A stretch of DNA of 64,000 nt from JAGQYH01 sp041393015 (GTDB lineage: Bacteria > Bacteroidota > Bacteroidia > Chitinophagales > JADIYW01): positions 522,575 to 586,574 of the forward strand of contig JAWKKV010000002.1 in NCBI GenBank assembly GCA_041393015.1, given 5' to 3'. The position numbers and the translations under genes are program-made. The first letter of the stretch is position 1. Every line of letters starts with the position of its first letter. Positions 54,454 to 61,543 of the stretch are shown here, in pieces. Under the pieces are notes generated by a model. That model was given only the letters and a program-made list of their open reading frames with translations. It was not told where the DNA came from and did not search any database.

Positions 54454-56067
54454 GTGATTTCAGCAAATAATGTTTCTCTTCAATATGGCAAGAGAGTTCT
54501 TTTTGACAATGTAAATGTGACGTTTACTCCTGGCAACTGCTACGGCGTAATTGGTGCGAATGGTGCAGGTAAATCAACATTTTTAAAAATTCTTTCAGGC
54601 GAAATTGAGCCCAATTCCGGTAATGTTTTTATAGAGCCAAACAAAAGAATGGCCGTATTGAAACAAAATCACTACGAGTTTGATGATGTTACCGTATTGA
54701 ATACTGTAATGATGGGGCATAAGGAATTATGGAAAATCATGGAGGAAAAGGATGCTTTATATGCCAAGCCTGACTTTAACGATGCCGATGGAATGAAAGT
54801 GGCAGACTTAGAAGTTAAGTTTGAAGAAATGGATGGATGGAATGCAGAACCTTCTGCTGCTTCATTATTAAGTGGAATCAATATTAAAGAAGACCTTCAT
54901 TACAAAACCATGAAGGAATTAAATGGTAACCAAAAAGTGAGAGTACTTTTAGCGCAAGCTTTATTTGGTAACCCAGATATTCTAATCTTAGATGAACCTA
55001 CCAACGATTTAGACTTACAGACCGTTACTTGGTTAGAGGATTTTCTACTTGATTTCAAAAACACCTTAATAGTTGTATCTCACGATAGACACTTTTTAGA
55101 TACGATTTGTACCAATATTGCTGATATTGATTTTGGAAAGATCAGCTTATATACCGGTAACTATACTTTTTGGTATGAATCAAGTCAATTGGCTGCTAAA
55201 CAAAGAAACACTGCTAACAAAAAAGCTGAAGATAAAAGACAAGAACTTCAAGCATTTATTGATAGATTTAGTGCCAACGCTTCCAAATCCAGACAGGCTA
55301 CCAGCAAGAAAAAATTACTAAGTAAAATTAAATTAGAAGATATTAAGCCTTCGAATAGAAGATATCCTGGTATTATTTTTACTCAAACTAGAGAAGCCGG
55401 TGATTTGATCTTAAATATTCAAAATCTAAATGCTACCGGAAAAGATGGATCCAAACTATTTAAAGACCTTACTTTAGAAGTTACAAAAGGTGACAAAATT
55501 GCTATTCTTGGAGAAAACAGTTTAGCTATTACTGCGCTTTTCAAAATTTTAAACAATGAAACAAAAGCAGATAGCGGCACTTTCAGTTTTGGACAAACCA
55601 TTACCACTTCCTATTTGCCATTAGATAATGAGCACTATTTTGACAGCAAACTCAATTTGTTAGATTGGCTAGGTCAATATTCAGATAATACTGATGAAGC
55701 TTATTTGCGTGGTTTTTTAGGTAAAATGTTATTCTCAGGCGAAGAGATTTTCAAAAAAGCGAATGTGCTTTCAGGAGGTGAAAAAGTAAGATGTATGCTT
55801 TCTAGAATGATGTTAGCAGAAGCAAACTTTTTAATGTTGGATGAACCTACTAACCACTTAGATCTAGAATCTATTACTGCGTTAAACAATTCATTGATTA
55901 ATTTCCCTGGCACGATGCTATTTACTTCTCATGACCATGAATTCGTTCAAACAGTGGCCAATAGAATTATTGAAATTGGACCAAATGGATATATCGATAG
56001 AATGAAAACGTATGATGATTACGTAGCGGATTCATCTATTGCTGAGCTAAGAAAAGCATTATATTAA
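54454..56067 (+). CDS. ABC-F family ATPase, YbiT-like, with degenerate second Walker A
   Basis: A 537-residue soluble protein with two ATP-binding cassettes, related to ribosome-associated ABC-F factors. The start codon is GTG (54454). NBD1 has Walker A GANGAGKST, a weak signature ELNGNQKVRVLLAQAL and Walker B ILILDEPTNDLD. The linker (about 245-300) is basic and helical. NBD2 has a full signature LSGGEKVRCMLSRM and LMLDEPTNHLD. Its Walker A, however, reads GENSLAITALFK, with Ile where the phosphate-binding Lys should be. There are no membrane segments. It probably acts on translation; the exact role is unknown. Confidence 0.88.
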   Translation: MISANNVSLQYGKRVLFDNVNVTFTPGNCYGVIGANGAGKSTFLKILSGEIEPNSGNVFIEPNKRMAVLKQNHYEFDDVTVLNTVMMGHKELWKIMEEKDALYAKPDFNDADGMKVADLEVKFEEMDGWNAEPSAASLLSGINIKEDLHYKTMKELNGNQKVRVLLAQALFGNPDILILDEPTNDLDLQTVTWLEDFLLDFKNTLIVVSHDRHFLDTICTNIADIDFGKISLYTGNYTFWYESSQLAAKQRNTANKKAEDKRQELQAFIDRFSANASKSRQATSKKKLLSKIKLEDIKPSNRRYPGIIFTQTREAGDLILNIQNLNATGKDGSKLFKDLTLEVTKGDKIAILGENSLAITALFKILNNETKADSGTFSFGQTITTSYLPLDNEHYFDSKLNLLDWLGQYSDNTDEAYLRGFLGKMLFSGEEIFKKANVLSGGEKVRCMLSRMMLAEANFLMLDEPTNHLDLESITALNNSLINFPGTMLFTSHDHEFVQTVANRIIEIGPNGYIDRMKTYDDYVADSSIAELRKALY

Positions 56068-56115
56068 AACATAATTCAGATTACATTTTTATATTAGATT
56101 TCGAAAATGTAGTAT

Positions 56116-57261
56116 ATGAGAAATGTTTTAGTCCTGTTTAGCCTTTTAACTTTAAGTAATATATCATTTGCCCAATCTGAACATATCAATTCAATTGAGC
56201 AAGTAATTAAAGATAGAGTTGAACAACTTTCAGAAACGGATAGCCTAGATGCTCAGAAAATTGAAAATTTAAAGGCATTTCAAAATACAATAAAATCTAT
56301 TGTAGATATAAAAGGAGCCAAGAGTTTCTCAGGGAATGCTGTCATGGGATTCAATGGTGAAACCACTAGAGAAGATGACAATAGCCTTTTCAATTTGTTT
56401 GGTGGCATAAATCTGGATTGGGTATTGTATCCAGGCGAACTAAATCTTTACACTTTATTTGGCGTAACATTAGCGGATAAGAAACTCCAAGAAAATGTTT
56501 CTAGAATTGACATTAGTTACGACTATTTACAAACTAAGGTGGGAAATGGATTGATGTTGGAAAACTATGTTTATATCAACAGAAGCACTGACGCCTTTTT
56601 AGGAATTGACCAACGTTATGAGCTTGGAGGCGGCTTTATTCTCAACCATTGGATCGATAAATTAAACGGAGATCCTAACAAGTTTTCACGACCATTAAAG
56701 TCAGAAGTTGAAATTAGTGAATGGCAAAATGTATTAGATAGTAAGGTTACTGACGAAGATATAGATCATTTAAAGTCAGATTTTCAAGAAGCCTATAATA
56801 AAAACAAAAAGTCAAACAGTAAATTAAGAATTGCTCTCTTAACAGGTATATTTTTTGAATTGCAACAAACTAGTGTTAGAGATTCTATTATCCTTGATCC
56901 AACCTATAATTTCCGTTGGGTAATGCGGCCAACAATGGATATAAAATTAAAAGATGGTTGGAAGGTTAGTTTACGCCCCTATTTTAAAATGCCTATGCCT
57001 TGGGAATGGCAAGATGTAGTATCTGATAGTTTTGGTAATAAAAGCGCTAGAGCCGACTTTTTGGTTGATTTCACAGGAAGAATTACAACACAATTGGCTA
57101 GTCAAAGAGTTGAAATTGGCTTTATCTACAATGTTGTTTACGATAATGCTGCGCCAAGAATATATATTGAAAGCACAAACGAAGGAACATCAAGATTATT
57201 GAAGAATAACGATCTTCATCAATCCTTTAGAATGAGTATGAGTGTAAATTTAGCTAGATAG
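56116..57261 (+). CDS. Exported beta-rich protein, probable outer-membrane protein, unknown family
   Basis: A 381-residue protein with a signal peptide ending in SFAQ. A short helical part (INSIEQVIKDRVEQLSETDSL) follows. After that come alternating strands with aromatic girdle residues (NLFGGINLDWVLYPGELNLYTLFGVTL, YDYLQTKVGNGLMLENYVYIN, FRWVMRPTMDIKLKDGWKVSLRPYFKMPMPW), typical of a beta-barrel. The last residues (SFRMSMSVNLAR) resemble an outer-membrane C-terminal strand. It does not match a family I can name with certainty. It follows the ABC-F gene by 48 bp. Confidence 0.65.
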   Translation: MRNVLVLFSLLTLSNISFAQSEHINSIEQVIKDRVEQLSETDSLDAQKIENLKAFQNTIKSIVDIKGAKSFSGNAVMGFNGETTREDDNSLFNLFGGINLDWVLYPGELNLYTLFGVTLADKKLQENVSRIDISYDYLQTKVGNGLMLENYVYINRSTDAFLGIDQRYELGGGFILNHWIDKLNGDPNKFSRPLKSEVEISEWQNVLDSKVTDEDIDHLKSDFQEAYNKNKKSNSKLRIALLTGIFFELQQTSVRDSIILDPTYNFRWVMRPTMDIKLKDGWKVSLRPYFKMPMPWEWQDVVSDSFGNKSARADFLVDFTGRITTQLASQRVEIGFIYNVVYDNAAPRIYIESTNEGTSRLLKNNDLHQSFRMSMSVNLAR

Positions 57262-57267
57262 TAAAGC

Positions 57268-57489
57268 CTAGTGGTGGCTTTCTAAAACTCTATCTCTCAC
57301 TAATACATTACCCATTACAAAAAACAATAAGCAAATAATTAATGGTACTAAAACACCTGCTTCACTAAGTGAAATTCTGCCACCTGTCGCATTATCAAAT
57401 GACTTACTGATATAAACAAAACCCATTAGTGTGCCCCAAATGGTAGATCCTAAAATAAATATAACGCCTACAACTTTCGCGATGCCCAT
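57268..57489 (-). CDS. Small membrane protein (73 residues), unknown
   Basis: Two hydrophobic segments, VVGVIFILGSTIWGTLMGFVYI and GVLVPLIICLLFFVMGNVLV, flank a short polar loop containing FDNATGGRISLSEA. The C-terminus is polar and contains two His residues. No family recognised. It converges with the outer-membrane gene, leaving 6 bp between stops. Confidence 0.6.
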   Translation of the reverse strand: MGIAKVVGVIFILGSTIWGTLMGFVYISKSFDNATGGRISLSEAGVLVPLIICLLFFVMGNVLVRDRVLESHH

Positions 57490-57636
57490 GATTATTAATT
57501 TTCGTCAAAAGTAATAATTAAAGCTCTTTATTTACAACTCTCTTTCCACAATTTATCAATAACTTAAGAAAGTGGTATTTTATAAAGTTAAACAACTAAG
57601 TTTAAGTTGATTCTCAAAATGTTTATCTTCGTCGCT

Positions 57637-58164
57637 ATGAACAAATACCAACAAGAACTCACTGAAAAAGTTAAGAAAGGGAAAAATGTCTTTATTGCTG
57701 ATACTGCCCGAGTTTTAGGCGATGTAGAGCTTAAAGATGACGTTTCCGTATGGTTCAGTGCCGTTATTCGTGCAGATTTTGATAAAATAACTATTGACGA
57801 ACGAACAAATGTCCAAGAAGGTGTTTTTATGCATGTAGATGCTGGTTGTCCAATCAATATTGGAAAAGACAATGTAATCGGTCATGGTGCCATATTACAT
57901 GGTTGCACACTTGGAGATTCTAACTTAATTGGCATGCGAGCAACCATTATGAATAATGCCAAAATAGGTAAAGGCTGCATCATTGGCGCTCACGCATTAG
58001 TCACAGAAGGAATGGTCGTTCCAGATTTTTCAATGGTGTTAGGAACGCCTGCCAAAGTAGTGAAACAGTTGCCTGAAAGTGTTATTCAAGGCGTTCATAT
58101 TGGAGTGGAACATTATTTGGATGAGGCAAAGAAATATATGAAGTCCGAAGGAATTGACATTTAA
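57637..58164 (+). CDS. Gamma carbonic anhydrase family protein
   Basis: A left-handed beta-helix protein of 175 residues when started at the ATG at 57637; the upstream in-frame ATG at 57607 would add an unlikely hydrophobic stub. Hexapeptide repeats (VFIADTARVLGDVELKDDVSVW, then IGKDNVIGHGAILHGCTLGDSNLIGMRATIMNNAKIGKGC) form the coil. Two metal-site His residues are in GHGAILHGC, and a third is in VFMHVDAG. Members reversibly hydrate CO2 or act as structural proteins. Its end overlaps the DUF4254 start by 11 bp, so the two are translationally coupled. Confidence 0.88.
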   Translation: MNKYQQELTEKVKKGKNVFIADTARVLGDVELKDDVSVWFSAVIRADFDKITIDERTNVQEGVFMHVDAGCPINIGKDNVIGHGAILHGCTLGDSNLIGMRATIMNNAKIGKGCIIGAHALVTEGMVVPDFSMVLGTPAKVVKQLPESVIQGVHIGVEHYLDEAKKYMKSEGIDI

Positions 58165-58789
58165 AAATATCGCTATTAAGAACTTAATCACAGCTCAAAA
58201 CATCATTGATACTTGCAATTCAGTAATTGATAAATATCATGCAAATGGAGAATTAGAACCAACTAATTTTTCTTTGGATGCAAGTTCAGAATTGATTGAA
58301 CTCATCTCTAAAAAGTGTTTAATTGATACTATACAATGGCATTTGGAAGATGAAGTTAGGTCCCCGGATTTATCACCCAAAGAAGGATGGGCCATTAAGA
58401 AAAAGATTGACATTTATAATCAAAGACGAACGGATACGGTAGAACTCATCGACCAAAAACTTATTGTCCATTTTTCTGACATAAAGCCTTTGGAGAACGC
58501 CACCATCAATTCAGAAACACCGGGTTGGATTATTGATCGGCTATCTATTTTATGCTTAAAGCTCTATCATATGAAGGAGCAAACGCAAAGAAAGGACGTT
58601 GATAAAAACCATATAGTAGAATGTTTGTCTAAACATTATACGTTAGAAGAGCAACAAATAGATTTAAGCCAAGCTTTCGATCAACTAATGAATGATTTAA
58701 GTACAGGAAAAAAATACATGAAACTCTATTTTCAAATGAAAATGTACAACGACAAACATTTGAATCCCGCTTTGTATAAAAAGAATTAG
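58154..58789 (+). CDS. DUF4254 domain protein (TTG start)
   Basis: A 211-residue helical protein matching DUF4254: LIELISKKCLIDTIQWHLEDEVRSPDLSP and IKKKIDIYNQRRTDTVELIDQ are its typical segments, and the C-terminus is KYMKLYFQMKMYNDKHLNPALY. The start is TTG at 58154, overlapping the carbonic anhydrase end; no in-frame ATG occurs before the conserved part. The family is regularly found beside family 9 glycosyltransferases, as here (next gene 98 bp on), and so may serve in surface glycan synthesis; its activity is unknown. Confidence 0.82.
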   Translation: MTFKNIAIKNLITAQNIIDTCNSVIDKYHANGELEPTNFSLDASSELIELISKKCLIDTIQWHLEDEVRSPDLSPKEGWAIKKKIDIYNQRRTDTVELIDQKLIVHFSDIKPLENATINSETPGWIIDRLSILCLKLYHMKEQTQRKDVDKNHIVECLSKHYTLEEQQIDLSQAFDQLMNDLSTGKKYMKLYFQMKMYNDKHLNPALYKKN

Positions 58790-58832
58790 ACTTATAGTGA
58801 TCTTTGTGAAATAACCTTAATAAACTCCGTAC

Positions 58833-58851
58833 TTGCCTGCGGTAAACAGGG
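58833..58851. repeat. Short dispersed palindrome of the GCCTGCGG...CAGG type
   Basis: TTGCCTGCGGTAAACAGGG forms a small hairpin with CCTG and CAGG arms and resembles the palindromes at 23673-23688 and 28518-28540. It lies in the gap between DUF4254 and the glycosyltransferase. Confidence 0.4.
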
Positions 58852-58887
58852 TAAAAAAATAAACCTTATCTAAATTCCATTCAAGTA

Positions 58888-59937
58888 ATGAAAATTTTAG
58901 TGATTCGTTTTTCTTCTTTAGGTGATGTCCTTCTCACCATTCCGGTGTTTAAGACATTAGAAAAGCGTCATCCGACTACTAAATATTTTTTACTTACTCG
59001 ACCTCATTTCAAAGACTTTTTCGCCTCCTTATCCAATGTTGAAGTAATCACAGTTGATATTGACAATCAATACAAAGGTCTGATTGGGCTAACACAATTA
59101 GCTAACCATCTAAAATCTTATCAGTTTGATGTATTGGTAGATTTACATGATGTCTTAAGAACCAAAATCTTAAGAAAACTATTAACCGCAAGCATCAATA
59201 AAATTGTTGTTTTTGATAAAGGTCGAAAAGCTAAGAAAGCCATCATCTCAAAAAAATCACCTTTAACAGCGTTGCCTCATACTTGTGATCGCTACTTAAA
59301 GGCTTTAGATTTTGATCATCAAGATTTACATTTAGTTGACGGTCCATGGCTGACTACAAATAACGATGCCTCGCATCTCCCCTCCTTACAACAAAACCAT
59401 TTGCTTCCAAAATCAAACAAATGGATTGGTATTGCTCCTTTTAGTAAACATCAGAGCAAAGAATGGATAGAAGAAAACTGGTTAAAAGTCATTGAAAAAA
59501 TAAAAGCTGATGACAATCAAGTCTTTGTATTTGCATTTGGCAATAGAGAAAAATCAATAGTTACTCAATGGCAAAAGGATTTCAATGATTTAATAATTAT
59601 TGATGAACAATACAACATTCCGAACCAACTCGCCATAATGAATGCCTTAGACGTAATGATTTCCGTTGACTCTGCCAACATGCACTTAGCTGCTTTATTG
59701 GGCACCAAGGTAATTTCCATTTGGATAGCCACTCATCCCTACTTAGGCTTTGGACCGCTAGAAAATGAAGATTATATTATTCAAGCTTCCACCCAAGACG
59801 CGCCTTGGCACCCCCTTTCTGTTTATGGGAAGATTAATGGAAAGGATAGAAAAAAATTAGTTAAAAAGGCAAAGCAATTAGTTACTTCTTCACAAGTATT
59901 AGAAAAAATAGAAGACGTTCTTAAAATTAAATTTTAA
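58888..59937 (+). CDS. Glycosyltransferase family 9 (heptosyltransferase-like)
   Basis: A 349-residue GT-B enzyme. The N-terminus MKILVIRFSSLGDVLLTIPVF carries the GD motif near the acceptor site. The C-terminal nucleotide-sugar domain has IGIAPFSKHQSKEWIEENW, FAFGNREKS and DVMISVDSANMHLAALLGTKVISIWI, with the Asp typical of ADP-heptose:LPS heptosyltransferases. It probably adds a sugar to a surface polysaccharide in the cytoplasm. DUF4254 precedes it, a pairing common in Bacteroidota. Confidence 0.9.
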   Translation: MKILVIRFSSLGDVLLTIPVFKTLEKRHPTTKYFLLTRPHFKDFFASLSNVEVITVDIDNQYKGLIGLTQLANHLKSYQFDVLVDLHDVLRTKILRKLLTASINKIVVFDKGRKAKKAIISKKSPLTALPHTCDRYLKALDFDHQDLHLVDGPWLTTNNDASHLPSLQQNHLLPKSNKWIGIAPFSKHQSKEWIEENWLKVIEKIKADDNQVFVFAFGNREKSIVTQWQKDFNDLIIIDEQYNIPNQLAIMNALDVMISVDSANMHLAALLGTKVISIWIATHPYLGFGPLENEDYIIQASTQDAPWHPLSVYGKINGKDRKKLVKKAKQLVTSSQVLEKIEDVLKIKF

Positions 59938-59948
59938 ATTTTAAATAC

Positions 59949-59980
59949 TTGTACATATATTTGTACGTTACAAAGTACAA
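59949..59980 (+). promoter_or_regulatory. YefM-YoeB-type operator with three TGTACA-like cores at 12-bp spacing
   Basis: The cores TGTACA (59950-59955), TGTACG (59962-59967) and AGTACA (59974-59979) have centres exactly 12 bp apart and end 10 bp before the antitoxin ATG. In E. coli the YefM-YoeB operator is built from TGTACA cores with helical phasing, so this is most likely the autoregulatory site of the operon downstream. Confidence 0.65.
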
Positions 59981-59989
59981 ATAATAGAT

Positions 59990-60241
59990 ATGCTTAGTAC
60001 TACAATATCAGACTTTAGAAAAAACATGAAAAAGTATTTGGATAAAGTTAATGACAACTTTGAACCAGTAATCATCAATAGAGGAAAGGATGCTGGAGTT
60101 GTGATTATCTCTCTTGAAGAATACAACTCCTTAAATACCACTCAATACGAGCTTTCTTCTAAAAAGAACGAAGCTAGATTAGATGCTGCTATTGAAAAGT
60201 TGAAGAAAGGAAAATCATTTCAGAAAGATCTTTCTTGTTGA
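59990..60241 (+). CDS. yefM: Type II antitoxin, Phd/YefM family
   Basis: An 83-residue antitoxin. The DNA-binding N-terminal Phd fold is seen in STTISDFRKNMKKYLDKVND and PVIINRGKDAGVVIISLEEYNSL. The C-terminal part (AIEKLKKGKSFQKDLS) is the flexible toxin-neutralising tail. It binds its toxin and represses the shared promoter. It starts 10 bp after the third operator core and is followed 3 bp later by the toxin gene. Confidence 0.92.
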   Translation: MLSTTISDFRKNMKKYLDKVNDNFEPVIINRGKDAGVVIISLEEYNSLNTTQYELSSKKNEARLDAAIEKLKKGKSFQKDLSC

Positions 60242-60244
60242 TTA

Positions 60245-60502
60245 ATGAAATATATATTTGTTGATGAATCATGGGAAGATTACTTGTATTGGCAAAAGAA
60301 CAATAGAAAATTGCTTAAACGAATAAACGATCTTTTAAAAGACATTTCTAGAAATCCTTACTCTGGAATTGGTAAACCAGAAGCTCTAAAATATAAATAC
60401 CAAGGATTCTGGTCGCGAAGGATTGATCATGAACATAGACTCATTTATCAAGTTAAAGACAATGAGATTCTAATTGCAAAATGTAGATTTCATTACGACT
60501 AA
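60245..60502 (+). CDS. yoeB: Type II toxin, YoeB/Txe family mRNA endonuclease
   Basis: An 85-residue ribosome-dependent mRNA endonuclease with the RelE-like fold. Key residues are all present: Glu in GKPEALKY, Arg in WSRRIDHEHRLIYQV, and the C-terminal His and Tyr in KCRFHYD. The N-terminus YIFVDESWEDYLYWQKNNRKL is typical of YoeB. It is coupled to the yefM gene (3-bp gap) and converges with the SDR gene 8 bp further on. Confidence 0.94.
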   Translation: MKYIFVDESWEDYLYWQKNNRKLLKRINDLLKDISRNPYSGIGKPEALKYKYQGFWSRRIDHEHRLIYQVKDNEILIAKCRFHYD

Positions 60503-60510
60503 GGAAAAAA

Positions 60511-61305
60511 TCATTTCCTTGCACTCGGTAAAAACTTTTTCAAAGCACTTCCAACTACTTCCATACTCAATCTTCTTCCTAATACTTGAGGCATAACAGA
60601 TGTTATTTTATTTCCAATTCCCGGAACAACATGTGTTCTTTTTCCTAAATTAACTAGAGCTGCTTTTACCACTGGCTCTGCTTTCATTACAATTGGATTG
60701 CCTTCTAAACCTCTGGCCATTTCTGATTCGGTTGGACCGGGACATAAGGCAATTACGTTCACGCCTTTCTTTCTAAACTCAAAATGCATGCTTTCGGCTA
60801 AAGACAGCACATAAGCCTTCGTAGCTGCATAATGCGTAAAATATGGCATCGCTTGGAATGCAGAAGTAGAAGAAGTGAAAATAATGCCTCCTTTTCCTCT
60901 TTCAATTAATTTCAAACCAATTTCATGAGCTAAAATAAATGGTGCTTCAACGTTTAATCTGATCATGCTCACATTCCGTTCTAAACCTCCTCTGTAGAAA
61001 GTACCTTCGCAATTAATGCCCGCATTATTCACTAACAATCCAACGTCTAACCCTTCAATTGCTTTTTCTACAACTTTATAAAAACCTTCATCAGTTAAAT
61101 CTAATTCTATTGCTTTGTAGTCAACACCATATTTCGCTTTGAGCTCCGCTCCTAGTTTTTCCATGTTTTCGATTCGTCTGGCAATTAATACCACATTCAA
61201 TCCCATTTCTGCTAATTGCCTAGCAAACTCAACCCCTATTCCACTTGAAGCTCCGGTAACAATTGCCCAAGGTCCATATTTTTCTAAAAACTTCGCTTTA
61301 TCCAT
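60511..61305 (-). CDS. SDR family oxidoreductase (classical, YqjQ/DltE-like)
   Basis: A 264-residue short-chain dehydrogenase. The nucleotide motif is TGASSGIGVEFARQLAE, the second landmark NNAGINCEG, the Ser of the active site in TSSTSAFQAM and the YAATKAY motif for Tyr and Lys. After the catalytic motif the AESMHFEFRKKGVNVIALCPGPTESEM segment is typical of the family of short-chain alcohol dehydrogenases that act on hydrophobic substrates. Substrate unknown. It is a single gene on the minus strand between the toxin pair and the alpha-2-macroglobulin gene. Confidence 0.88.
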   Translation of the reverse strand: MDKAKFLEKYGPWAIVTGASSGIGVEFARQLAEMGLNVVLIARRIENMEKLGAELKAKYGVDYKAIELDLTDEGFYKVVEKAIEGLDVGLLVNNAGINCEGTFYRGGLERNVSMIRLNVEAPFILAHEIGLKLIERGKGGIIFTSSTSAFQAMPYFTHYAATKAYVLSLAESMHFEFRKKGVNVIALCPGPTESEMARGLEGNPIVMKAEPVVKAALVNLGKRTHVVPGIGNKITSVMPQVLGRRLSMEVVGSALKKFLPSARK

Positions 61306-61543
61306 AATAAATTATAATTTTTTACGCTATATATTCGAAGTGATGCCCACTTCATTTCTTTCGCTCTACAAATTTAAAAGTAAAAAAGTTGTGTTTGCCA
61401 AAGGCAATGCACATTTGAAAGTTATTTATTGTAGACAAAATATAGACATATTGTTATCTAAATCGAATCAAATATTGGAACTTACATGTCATTATTTGGT
61501 GACGATTAAGTTGTCATCAAAATTCAACGAAAAAAACTAACCA

